Virus record (IMG/VR): IMGVR_UViG_3300020463_000172
Span: 1 to 21,170 of that record
Origin: a virus
Length of the DNA: 21,170 bases
Direction: 5' to 3' (one strand)
Shown here: positions 14,505 to 20,648 of the stretch, piece after piece
Numbering within the stretch: the stretch's first letter is position 1
Layout: every line of letters starts with the position of its first letter
Position numbers and translations under genes: made by a program
Notes under the pieces: model-generated
What the model was told of the DNA's origin: nothing
What the model saw: only the letters and a program-made list of their open reading frames with translations
The model's database searches: none

Positions 14505-15106
14505 CGCAATTTAGGTCCACTTGCCCATCCAACTAGAACATACCGTACACCTTCTGTGACTGGTTGTGCTCTGTGTGGACATCTAGAATCAAATACAATA
14601 CACGCACCTAAAGGATTTGCAATCTGACAGTGTTTATTATAATAGTCTACAACAATTAACTCTCCACCCTTATAATCTTTAGGGTCAGAGAGTTGTACAC
14701 TCATTGATAATTTTCTCCAAACTTTTTTGTTAGGAGCAACACCATAGTCGCAATGCCAATCAAACTGACCACCAGAACGATACCTAAGGATTTGAAACTC
14801 AAAGGTATTGATATCAAACTGATAGTGTTTATGATTAACTACTTTAAATAAACTTTCTCCAATCATCTCAGGATCTGATCCTGTTTTTGGACAATGAACA
14901 TCACAAACTCTATAATCATCTTTCTCATACCCACTACATTTCTCAGGTATCCAATACTCATCCTCATTTGGTATAGTTTCAATATACCTGACTAACCTAC
15001 CTATTGCATCATCGTTCAATGCAAATAGATAAAAAGGATCTTCATGAGACCTATTCATGGTCTCATTATTCTCTGCTCTCTCACTGAGAGTTTTAGTTTT
15101 AACCAT
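14501..15106 (-). CDS. 2OG-Fe(II) oxygenase, prolyl-hydroxylase type
   Basis: 201 aa. The iron-binding facial triad is visible: His118 and Asp120 in GGQFDWHCDYG, and His178 in DSRCPHRAQPV; Arg188 in TEGVRYVLVGWASGP is the likely 2-oxoglutarate carboxylate ligand. Between these lie LSMSVQLSDPKDYKGGELIV, typical of PiuC/P4H-like jelly rolls. Such enzymes are frequent in cyanophage genomes; substrate unknown (protein side chain or nucleic acid). ATG 15106 overlaps the preceding stop (TAATG). It is third in a late operon behind two small proteins that look structural, so modification of a virion protein is one possibility. The 3' end overlaps the gp53 gene tail-to-tail. Confidence 0.85.
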   Translation of the reverse strand: MVKTKTLSERAENNETMNRSHEDPFYLFALNDDAIGRLVRYIETIPNEDEYWIPEKCSGYEKDDYRVCDVHCPKTGSDPEMIGESLFKVVNHKHYQFDINTFEFQILRYRSGGQFDWHCDYGVAPNKKVWRKLSMSVQLSDPKDYKGGELIVVDYYNKHCQIANPLGACIVFDSRCPHRAQPVTEGVRYVLVGWASGPKLR

Positions 15107-15510
15107 TACAATAGTGCTTCAAGTTGTGATACAGAAGTAGCGTTAGTGATTGTTGAATAAGGCACTGAAGGATTTGATTTAAGTGATGCAGACTCTCCCT
15201 TCATGTCTGCTACTGTTTGTATATCTGCGTTTTCTTTTGATATGGCAAGATATTTTGCCTCTAAAATTTCTGTTGTTATTGTTTTTGCATCAGCAAGTTC
15301 TGCAATAACATTCTTACTATCATGATAATACTTCCATGATGCTCTAAATGCCGTGTTTGGTAAACTTGAAGCATCTATTAAAGAATACTCTGAAGCAGAG
15401 ATATCCTTTGTAATGATGGCATCATCAGATAGAGCACAATCCACTGTTGGGATTACTACTCTACATTTACCACTAGCGTCATTATAGACTATGACTTTAT
15501 CTCGTGCCAT
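15106..15510 (-). CDS. Hypothetical protein, probably late
   Basis: 134 aa. N-terminal part: VIVYNDASGKCRVVIPTVDC then a Y-S-L-I-D-A-S-S-L-P-N-T-A-F-R-A-S-W-K-Y segment. The pattern of a short nucleotide-free beta strand followed by an L-P-x-x-x-x-F-R-x-A-W motif is widespread in small phage proteins encoded near tail genes, sometimes annotated as tail-fibre assembly or unknown. The rest is Ala/Ser-rich and helical (DAKTITTEILEAKYLAISKE). Coupled by TAATG overlaps on both sides. Function not recognised. Confidence 0.7.
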   Translation of the reverse strand: MARDKVIVYNDASGKCRVVIPTVDCALSDDAIITKDISASEYSLIDASSLPNTAFRASWKYYHDSKNVIAELADAKTITTEILEAKYLAISKENADIQTVADMKGESASLKSNPSVPYSTITNATSVSQLEALL

Positions 15511-15680
15511 TATGAGTTAGCTGCTGTTGCCACTACTATACTTTGTGCCCAAGGATATGCAGTTGTGATCTTAGATCTAGCATCTGCATCATCTTTAGCA
15601 TAGATATCAACCTTTGTTGTGTTAGCATTGTTGCCATCATCAAAAGTTGCTATGTAATGGTCTCCTTTGTATGCTGCCAT
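15510..15680 (-). CDS. Small hypothetical protein, first gene after a late promoter
   Basis: 56 aa: MAAYKGDHYIATFDDGNNAN, TTKVDIYAKDDADARSKITT, AYPWAQSIVVATAANS. ATG 15680 is preceded by AAGG at 8 nt (TAAGGTAGAACAATG). The stop overlaps the next start (TAATG). Alternating strands and a D-A-x-A-R-x-K-I helix suggest one small alpha/beta domain. It is the first gene downstream of the terminator and TATAAATA, so expected to be a late, possibly virion-associated, protein. No family recognised. Confidence 0.75.
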   Translation of the reverse strand: MAAYKGDHYIATFDDGNNANTTKVDIYAKDDADARSKITTAYPWAQSIVVATAANS

Positions 15681-15700
15681 TGTTCTACCTTAAATTGTAC

Positions 15701-15725
15701 AAAAAAGAGGGAGATAACTCCCTCT
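15701..15725 (-). terminator. Rho-independent terminator after gp32
   Basis: On the minus strand AGAGGGAG, loop TTAT, CTCCCTCT: a perfect 8-bp stem with a 4-nt loop directly followed by a T run. It lies 10 nt after the gp32 stop codon and should end early/middle transcription of the replication genes. Confidence 0.9.
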
Positions 15726-15727
15726 GT

Positions 15728-15735
15728 TATTTATA
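15728..15735 (-). promoter_or_regulatory. T4-type late promoter TATAAATA
   Basis: Exact TATAAATA on the minus strand, directly after the gp32 stop codon. A start about 6 nt downstream would fall near 15722, inside the 5' arm of the terminator, so late transcripts would lack part of the stem. It would drive the 56-aa, 134-aa and 2OG oxygenase genes. Late promoters of this type need gp55/gp33 and the clamp. Confidence 0.7.
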
Positions 15736-16605
15736 TTATTCCTCAGCAAGACGCTGGAAATATGAAAGTGCATCATCACCTTCTGCTGTAGCAGGAGAGA
15801 CTGCAACCTCTTCACGACCATTATCTTCATCAATCAATTCCTCTTCTTGTCTCCTTTGCACTGGTGCAGGAGTAAGTTTTAGAACTGAATCAAGACGCTT
15901 TTTAAGGTCGTCATATGATTTGAATTGATCAGTAGAAACAAGTTCTGCAAGAGAATGTTCCTTCTTCCACAATGCTTCTAGAGCATCATCATCTTTAAGT
16001 AATGGACTGACTGCAGCAAACTCAGAACTATCATAGTTCCAATATCCTGCAACTTTTTTGATTTTAATCTTAAAATCTGCACCTTGCCAGAAATCGAATG
16101 GATTGAGAGGTGTCTCATCCTCAAATTCTGGTTGCATTGCACCCATGATCTTATCAAAGATCTTCTTTCCAAATTTGTATAGGAATACTCCACCTTCATT
16201 AGAAGGATTGGAAGGGTCTTTTACAACATAGATGTTGGCATAGTAAGATAGTTTACGCTTCTGCTTACGAGCAATTTCTTTATCAGAATCAACTCCACTA
16301 TTCCACAGTTGAGTATTGTACTCAGATACAGGATCCTTACCATTTAGTGTAGTCAAACTGTTCTCAATGTACCAACCACCTGGTCCTTGAAATGCATGAG
16401 AATACATTTTTACCCAAGGTAGATCTTCACCATCTGGTGCTGGTAGGAAGCGAACAACAGCATAACCGTTACCTGCTTTATCTACCTCTGGTTTCCAGAG
16501 ACGATCATCTCCTTGATTAGGTGAATTGGACTTCTCTACCTCTTTAATGAGTTTAGCAGTCAGACTGCCAAGAGAAGATTGTTTTTTGAGTGATGCGAAC
16601 GACAT
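15736..16605 (-). CDS. 32: Single-stranded DNA-binding protein gp32
   Basis: 289 aa (T4 gp32 has 301). N-terminal basic cooperativity segment with a LAST-like SLGSLTAKLIK; core: NGYAVVRFLPAPDGEDLPWV, MYSHAFQGPGGWYIENSLTT, KLSYYANIYVVKDPSNPSNE, GGVFLYKFGKKIFDKIMGAM, WQGADFKIKIKKVAGYWNYD; helical tail TDQFKSYDDLKKRLDSVL; acidic C-terminus ending QRLAEE. It coats ssDNA in replication and recombination and recruits partners by its acidic tail. Odd: the protein has no cysteine at all, so the T4 zinc site (His64, Cys77, Cys87, Cys90) is lost; the region reads NGKDPVSEYNTQLW in place of the C-x-x-C. Expressed from its own sigma70-type promoter; AAAGG ribosome site lies within a duplicated leader element. 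A terminator follows. Confidence 0.95.
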   Translation of the reverse strand: MSFASLKKQSSLGSLTAKLIKEVEKSNSPNQGDDRLWKPEVDKAGNGYAVVRFLPAPDGEDLPWVKMYSHAFQGPGGWYIENSLTTLNGKDPVSEYNTQLWNSGVDSDKEIARKQKRKLSYYANIYVVKDPSNPSNEGGVFLYKFGKKIFDKIMGAMQPEFEDETPLNPFDFWQGADFKIKIKKVAGYWNYDSSEFAAVSPLLKDDDALEALWKKEHSLAELVSTDQFKSYDDLKKRLDSVLKLTPAPVQRRQEEELIDEDNGREEVAVSPATAEGDDALSYFQRLAEE

Positions 16606-16640
16606 AGATTTGGCCTTTGTTAATTAGATTTGGCTTTTAT
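16605..16640 (-). repeat. Direct repeat in the gp32 leader, possible operator
   Basis: Two copies of GCCAAATCTA on the minus strand (16634-16625 and 16614-16605), 20 nt apart, each preceded by a similar AAA-rich stretch (14 of 16 positions match over the longer unit). The second copy includes the end of the AAAGG ribosome site and the first base of the gp32 ATG. The leader is otherwise A/T-rich and unstructured. T4 gp32 represses its own translation by binding its leader, so this could be an analogous operator; that is inference. Confidence 0.55.
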
Positions 16641-16648
16641 ACTGGTCT

Positions 16649-16677
16649 ATTATAGGGCGACAGTGCTCCCATGTCAA
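16649..16677 (-). promoter_or_regulatory. Perfect consensus sigma70 promoter for gp32
   Basis: Minus strand TTGACA (16677-16672), 17-bp spacer, TATAAT (16654-16649). Every consensus base is matched and the spacing is optimal. A start near 16642 would give a leader of about 37 nt before the gp32 ATG. The -35 box directly abuts the stop codon of the upstream DUF1825-like gene (stop at 16680-16678). Confidence 0.9.
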
Positions 16678-17016
16678 CTATTGTCTCTCTGGTAAACCCT
16701 CTCTAACCTTTTCTAGGGTTTTTCTCATATTTTGAAATAGAATATTACAATCAACATCTTTTGGGAAACCCATTACAATTGCAGAATCTCTTACATTCTG
16801 TGCTATTTCTTTAGCACGAGGATCATCAGATAGTTTCATACGAGTATAAAGTACCTGTTGCCTTTCAAGCAAATCATCTAGCATATCTAAATGCTCTATT
16901 TGATCATCAAGATGAAGTTCTGGAAATTTAAACACCTGCGAATAAATCTCCTCTTGCATCTCATTGATTGTTTCCATCTCATCTTTAACAATATCGCTAT
17001 CGAAAAAATCTGACAT
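16678..17016 (-). CDS. DUF1825-like protein of cyanobacteria and cyanophages
   Basis: 112 aa, helical and acidic: MSDFFDSDIVKDEMETINEM, then DQIEHLDMLDDLLERQQVLY, TRMKLSDDPRAKEIAQ, MGFPKDVDCNILFQNMRKTL. The F-F-D-S-x-I-V-x-x-E start, the E-x-L-x-x-R-x-x-x-x-x-R-x-x-L-S-x-D-x-x-A middle and the F-x-x-M-x-x-T-L-E end resemble the cyanobacterial DUF1825 family, function unknown. No signal peptide. It has a GAGGA ribosome site (ACGAGGAAAATTTATG) and a separate 45-nt upstream gap carrying promoter-like elements. It lies between the gp33-like and gp32 genes, which suggests a role in replication or in the switch to late transcription. Confidence 0.65.
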   Translation of the reverse strand: MSDFFDSDIVKDEMETINEMQEEIYSQVFKFPELHLDDQIEHLDMLDDLLERQQVLYTRMKLSDDPRAKEIAQNVRDSAIVMGFPKDVDCNILFQNMRKTLEKVREGLPERQ

Positions 17017-17039
17017 AAATTTTCCTCGTCTATTAACTA

Positions 17040-17066
17040 TATTTATGTTTATTATAGCATATTATA
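17040..17066 (-). promoter_or_regulatory. Possible promoters before the DUF1825-like gene
   Basis: The gap holds two TATAAT hexamers on the minus strand (17066-17061 and 17056-17051) and CATAAATA (17047-17040), one mismatch from the late consensus. No good -35 box is visible for either hexamer. It is one of the few true gaps in the early block, so some promoter activity here is plausible. Confidence 0.4.
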
Positions 17067-17316
17067 GAGGAAGTTTTGCTCTAGTAGTCTTCTTCATAAA
17101 GTTTAATTGTTGAGCATCCCATTTGATTTTTTCTTTTAAAGGTTTAGAAATTAATTTAGTAATTGAATCCAATTCAATACTATTTTCATCACAAAATAGT
17201 ATGATTGCATCAATATAATTAAGTTTCTCTTTTTTAACAAGTTTTTCAATCTCTACTGCAAATTTAGCAGAGTTCATAAATTTCTTATTAAGTGCTGTTG
17301 TGAATTCATTTTCCAT
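17062..17316 (-). CDS. 33: Late transcription co-activator, gp33-like
   Basis: 84 aa. Pattern FAVEIEKLVKKEKLNYIDAI, LFCDENSIELDSITKLISKP, LKEKIKWDAQQLNFMKKTTR, AKLPL. This E-I-E-K-L-V...Y-I-D-A-I-L-x-x-C-E-x-N-x-I-E layout with a hydrophobic C-terminus after a basic stretch is the form of small proteins annotated as late-promoter accessory protein (gp33) in cyanophages and pelagiphages. T4 gp33 binds the RNA polymerase beta flap and the sliding clamp through a hydrophobic/acidic C-terminal motif. It starts inside the end of the exonuclease gene (11-nt overlap). The window's late-promoter motif at 15728-15735 is a plausible target of the complex. Confidence 0.7.
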   Translation of the reverse strand: MENEFTTALNKKFMNSAKFAVEIEKLVKKEKLNYIDAIILFCDENSIELDSITKLISKPLKEKIKWDAQQLNFMKKTTRAKLPL

Positions 17317-17983
17317 GTAATTGTAGTTGGTTAGTTAAAAAGTTTTCTATGTAAGTTACTAGTAGTCTCATATATTTCATCTTATCATATTCTTCATATA
17401 CAACACAATCACCGTCTTCACATGCCATGATTATAACAAGTTTTTTAACAGCAATGCCAGTTAGTTCATAGTACATACAAGCATATGCTGCTGCCTGTAC
17501 AAAATATCCATCAATCCATTCTCTTGGTTTAGGTGCTTTAGAAGTCTTAAAGTCGATGACTGATAGTTCTCCATTATACTCTGCAATACAATCAACTGTA
17601 CCAGCAACACCTAACTCTTTACTGTAAAGAGATCCCTCTAAAGCATGTATGTTATCAATATTGTTGAGAGTGGATTTAGCAATCTTAAACAACATATCTC
17701 CCATAGGTGCAACTTTAGGAAGTTCTTCATTCAATAAGTAATGCTCAGTGAGAGTGTGCATGTCAGTTCCACGAGCAGTTGCTTTACGAGTAATCTCGTT
17801 AGCTTTCTCCTCACCAACTTTTTTTCTCCACTTTGCAAACTTTGCTCTACTCCAAAAAGAAGTTACTGAAGTGATTGATACTAGTTTTAAAAATTCATCC
17901 TGATCGGGAACTCTATAAAATCTAACACCATCAATAGTTTCTCTCTCTAATGGAGAGAGAATTGCAGGTACATGATTAAACAT
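17306..17983 (-). CDS. PD-(D/E)XK exonuclease (RecB/Cas4-like)
   Basis: 225 aa. Motifs: His76 in RGTDMHTLTEHYL; GVAGTVDCIAEYNGELSVID then FKTSK, giving Asp131, Asp144 and Lys146 of the D-x(n)-(D/E)-x-K metal site; Gln163 and Tyr167 in YFVQAAAYACMYYE (Q-x-x-x-Y motif). These are the RecB/lambda-exonuclease-like nuclease motifs. Such a gene is common beside phoH/gp32 in cyanophages and probably processes DNA ends for recombination or degrades host DNA. ATG follows the PhoH stop with no gap (TAAATG) and the 3' end overlaps gp33-like. Confidence 0.85.
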   Translation of the reverse strand: MFNHVPAILSPLERETIDGVRFYRVPDQDEFLKLVSITSVTSFWSRAKFAKWRKKVGEEKANEITRKATARGTDMHTLTEHYLLNEELPKVAPMGDMLFKIAKSTLNNIDNIHALEGSLYSKELGVAGTVDCIAEYNGELSVIDFKTSKAPKPREWIDGYFVQAAAYACMYYELTGIAVKKLVIIMACEDGDCVVYEEYDKMKYMRLLVTYIENFLTNQLQLHGK

Positions 17984-18739
17984 TTACATTGACATTGCGT
18001 GTTTCGTAGTTAGATACTCTTTACATAATCCAGAACGGACTATATCTTCAAGACCAAATTCAATACAAGAGAATGAAGGCATCTGTTGTAAGATACCCAT
18101 GAAATCTATAATACCATTTCTCTCTTTATCTCTGGTGAGGTCACTTTGGGTAGCGTCACCACAGAACATAATTTTGGTATCTTCTCCAACTCTTGTTATT
18201 ATACTATCTAACTCGTGAAAATTCAAGTTTTGACATTCATCAACGATAACAATACAATTATCAAGTGTAGTTCCTCTTATAAAAGAAGTACTCCAGAAGG
18301 AAATGGTCTCCTGTGCCTTGAGATTAGCATATAACATTTCAAAATCTGCATCACTATTCATCTCAAACATGTATTTCACCATGTTCTTATAAGGAATTTG
18401 ATACAAAAATGCTTTATCTTCATGATCACCAGGTAAGAAACCTATCTCTCTGGTTGCCACAAGAGACCTGACGATATAAATCTTCTCATATGGTGTCGTA
18501 TCATCCAATACTTGTTTAAGAGCATTGTAGATTGCTATAAAGGTCTTACCAGTACCAGCACAACCATAAGCAAAGAGATTTTTTTCTTCCTTATAATCAT
18601 TAAAAAACTTTATTTGATTCTCCGTTAGAGGTTGAATGTCATTTAAGAAGTTACTGCTAATTGGTTTCTTTCGTTTCATCTGTTTGGCAGTCATGCCAAT
18701 TCCAGCAACTGATGAAGGATTCTTTCTTTTGCGTGGCAT
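17984..18739 (-). CDS. phoH: PhoH-family ATPase
   Basis: 251 aa. Walker A GCAGTGKT at 59-66, Walker B CIVIVDECQN at 162-171, and sensor-like KIMFCGDATQSDL (about 189-201). The family-specific segment RSLVATREIGFLPGDHEDKA (91-110) is present. N-terminus is basic (MPRKRKNPSS). PhoH proteins are NTPases widely carried by marine phages; a role in RNA metabolism is proposed for host relatives, and phosphate-starvation control is known for the E. coli gene, but the phage role is not settled. It starts 1 nt after the stop of the previous gene and is followed without gap by the exonuclease. Confidence 0.95.
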   Translation of the reverse strand: MPRKRKNPSSVAGIGMTAKQMKRKKPISSNFLNDIQPLTENQIKFFNDYKEEKNLFAYGCAGTGKTFIAIYNALKQVLDDTTPYEKIYIVRSLVATREIGFLPGDHEDKAFLYQIPYKNMVKYMFEMNSDADFEMLYANLKAQETISFWSTSFIRGTTLDNCIVIVDECQNLNFHELDSIITRVGEDTKIMFCGDATQSDLTRDKERNGIIDFMGILQQMPSFSCIEFGLEDIVRSGLCKEYLTTKHAMSM

Positions 18740-18740
18740 A

Positions 18741-18995
18741 TCAATCTAAAGTAAGTTTTTGGCGATTTTGACCAGTTTTCTGAGCTCTTCCTAAGATCTC
18801 ATTCCAACCAGGTTTGGTCTTTCTAAGTTTATCTTTCCACTCACCAACTTCTCCTACACCAGGCATTGTTGATGGGTCAGACCAGTCTCTTTGCCAATCA
18901 GGATTGTCATCACACCACTTAGACCACTCTGTGATGCTCATTGCAACTTCTTTCTGTTCGCCAGTTTCTTTGTTGATAACAGGATAGGTAGCCAT
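18741..18995 (-). CDS. Conserved phage hypothetical protein, FmdB-like N-terminus without zinc ribbon
   Basis: 84 aa: MATYPVINKETGEQKEVAMS, ITEWSKWCDDNPDWQRDWSD, PSTMPGVGEVGEWKDKLRKT, then GWNEILGRAQKTGQ. The M-x-T-Y-x-x-x-N-x-x-T-G-E-x-x-E-x-x-M-S-I start resembles small FmdB-like phage proteins, but only one cysteine is present so no zinc ribbon can form. The C-terminal W-x-x-x-L-R-x-x-K-x-x-x-P-G-x-x-x-I motif recurs in cyanophage homologues. Function unknown; placed before phoH, one base between stop and next start (TGATATG). Confidence 0.7.
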   Translation of the reverse strand: MATYPVINKETGEQKEVAMSITEWSKWCDDNPDWQRDWSDPSTMPGVGEVGEWKDKLRKTKPGWNEILGRAQKTGQNRQKLTLD

Positions 18996-19018
18996 AAAAG
19001 TTTACATAGGATAGTTAT

Positions 19019-19684
19019 TTAGAGAGTGACTAACTCTCCCTCACTGTTCGGTTTATTATGCAACAGTATATCAAATGCAATCGTAATACGAGGAACATCT
19101 GATTCATGCACAGTGGTGCTATGAGGAATCCATGTTGGAAATAATGTCATACTGTTGGGAAAATTTTTTAAAGAACATAGTTCTTCATTATAAGGATGAT
19201 AATATATCGTTGAAGTATTATCACACTGAACAGTAAAATGTCCACTAAGATAACAATGAGGGTAACTTGAATGAGAATGTTTTTTGATCTGTTGACCCTT
19301 TCGCATCACATTTGCCCAACATCTAACCTTCAATGATCCACCCTCTTTAAAAAATGAATGGTCACTAAGATCACCAACAGTATTTCTTACATATTCGTTA
19401 TGTAAGAATTTAATTTCTTTATGAAGATTCTCACATACAGGACTGTTCCATTTTAGCACATTAAAGTAATTAAATCTAGCAGTCAAACTATCTAGACCTA
19501 AACCAGTGTCACCATCATCTAAATTTTCGGTATATTGATCTTTAATTTTACTCTCTTTATATAATATAACTTTAACAAGTTCTTCTACATCAATATTAGT
19601 CTCCTTCTCAGCAATACAATAATCCCATATAGGAGCGTAAGGTGATTGAGGAGGAGCACTGGTAAAACGAGTTACCTTGGTCAT
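19019..19684 (-). CDS. 2OG-Fe(II) oxygenase, second type
   Basis: 221 aa from ATG 19684, which overlaps the thyX stop (ATGA). An in-frame TTG 6 nt upstream is less likely. Motifs: SLKVRCWANVMRKGQQIKKH, SHSSYPHCYLSGHFTVQ, then SMTLFPTWIPHSTTVHESDV, PRITIAFDIL. The family pattern is W-x-N-x-x-x-x-G-x-x-x-x-x-H-x-H, LSG, F-P-x-x-x-x-H, and R-x-S/T-I-A-x-D/N. Likely metal ligands are His136/His138 and His188, and Arg199 would bind 2-oxoglutarate. It is a different subfamily from the oxygenase at 14501-15106. Substrate unknown. Confidence 0.75.
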   Translation of the reverse strand: MTKVTRFTSAPPQSPYAPIWDYCIAEKETNIDVEELVKVILYKESKIKDQYTENLDDGDTGLGLDSLTARFNYFNVLKWNSPVCENLHKEIKFLHNEYVRNTVGDLSDHSFFKEGGSLKVRCWANVMRKGQQIKKHSHSSYPHCYLSGHFTVQCDNTSTIYYHPYNEELCSLKNFPNSMTLFPTWIPHSTTVHESDVPRITIAFDILLHNKPNSEGELVTL

Positions 19685-20319
19685 ACCCAACCAAGAGCTT
19701 CAGATACTGTCGGCAATTGTACCTTAAATATATCTCTACACTGTTCTGCAATATCTTTATGTTCCTTCTGAGTACCATGAGCAGATCTAAGATCAATATA
19801 ATGTATCCATGATCTTACGCTACCAGACATATAAAGTTTAGTGGGTACAGCAAGTGGTAATACAAATCTGGCACATTCTTTAGCAACACCCATATCTATC
19901 ATATAACGATAGAGATCTTGGGCATCAGTAAAATGTTGTCTAATTTCTTTCTCTAACAATTCTATTTTTTCTGGATCAAGATCATTAGTAGAGTTTTGAC
20001 GATTCTTTTCATCCTGCCTTCTTAGTTCTGGCAAAGGTATATTACCCTTTGTCACTAGAGAAGTATCAGCATAACGCTGAGAAAATTCTTGAAAGGTAAA
20101 TGATCTATGACGCAATATCTGAGCAGCAAGACCTCTAGTAGTCTCAATCTCTAGCGTCATAAATGCTTGTTCAAATATAGACCAATGCTGATGCTTGATA
20201 CAATAAGCAAGCAATTTAGCATAGTTTGGATTATCCTGATTGTTTGGATTAGAAACTCTAGCAATATATGCTATTTGCTCCTCAGGATTTGGTGTTATCT
20301 GAATTAGTTTGACTGTCAT
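19681..20319 (-). CDS. thyX: Flavin-dependent thymidylate synthase ThyX
   Basis: 212 aa. The ThyX signature R-H-R-x7-S-x-R is present: RHRSFTFQEFSQR (70-82). Other family parts: HQHWSIFEQAFMTLEIETTR, KECARFVLPLAVPTKLYMSG, SVRSWIHYIDLRSAHGTQKE. It converts dUMP to dTMP using FAD, methylene-tetrahydrofolate and NADPH, supplying dTTP for phage replication. The first 38 nt overlap the end of the preceding small gene, and the last 4 nt overlap the 2OG oxygenase start. Confidence 0.95.
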   Translation of the reverse strand: MTVKLIQITPNPEEQIAYIARVSNPNNQDNPNYAKLLAYCIKHQHWSIFEQAFMTLEIETTRGLAAQILRHRSFTFQEFSQRYADTSLVTKGNIPLPELRRQDEKNRQNSTNDLDPEKIELLEKEIRQHFTDAQDLYRYMIDMGVAKECARFVLPLAVPTKLYMSGSVRSWIHYIDLRSAHGTQKEHKDIAEQCRDIFKVQLPTVSEALGWV

Positions 20320-20464
20320 TCTGTAGTTTTCTCAGTTGTTTCACTTTAAGTTTTGCTTTAGCATCTCTCCTTGCCTGACGCAGATAATGAAGTTCTTCTT
20401 CATTATACATCTCAGGATGTTTGAGTGCCTTTTTCACCAACTTGATCGTTTCCTTTAGTTTCAT
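20282..20464 (-). CDS. Small basic hypothetical protein before thyX
   Basis: 60 aa: MKLKETIKLVKKALKHPEMY, NEEELHYLRQARRDAKAKLK, VKQLRKLQNDSQTNSDNTKS. A single long basic helix is likely. The L-K-E-T-I-x-L-x-K-K-A-L-x-H-P-E-x-Y start is a pattern of small conserved cyanophage proteins of unknown role. A strong GGAG sits only 2 nt before the ATG (AGAAGGAGTTATG), closer than usual. It overlaps thyX by 38 nt and the preceding gene by 53 nt. Confidence 0.65.
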   Translation of the reverse strand: MKLKETIKLVKKALKHPEMYNEEELHYLRQARRDAKAKLKVKQLRKLQNDSQTNSDNTKS

Positions 20465-20648
20465 AACTCCTTCTATATGCCTCGAAATAACTTAACACAC
20501 CGTTTGATGTTACCTGTCTATTACACCAATCGTTAGCACACTCGTAGATTGCTCGATTGAGATAGGTATTACTACCGTATTTAGACAACAGTATCTTGAG
20601 CACTTGCTGCCGAAGAACTTCACTCTTAGGGTTAATTGGAGAGATCAT
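20412..20648 (-). CDS. Small hypothetical protein
   Basis: 78 aa from ATG 20648 (MISPINPKSEVLRQQVLKIL), coupled to the previous stop (ATGA). A longer in-frame version from further upstream would lie wholly inside the preceding gene and is less likely. Visible parts: YGSNTYLNRAIYECANDWCN, RQVTSNGVLSYFEAYRRSYE, then a short polar tail overlapping the next gene by 53 nt. No family recognised. Confidence 0.6.
   Translation of the reverse strand: MISPINPKSEVLRQQVLKILLSKYGSNTYLNRAIYECANDWCNRQVTSNGVLSYFEAYRRSYETKGNDQVGEKGTQTS

Noticed and set aside
15543-15928. Plus-strand frames across the terminator and the end of gp32
   Set aside because: They cross a strong terminator and run antisense to gp32 and the 56-aa gene; Cys/Ser-rich translations lack any protein pattern.
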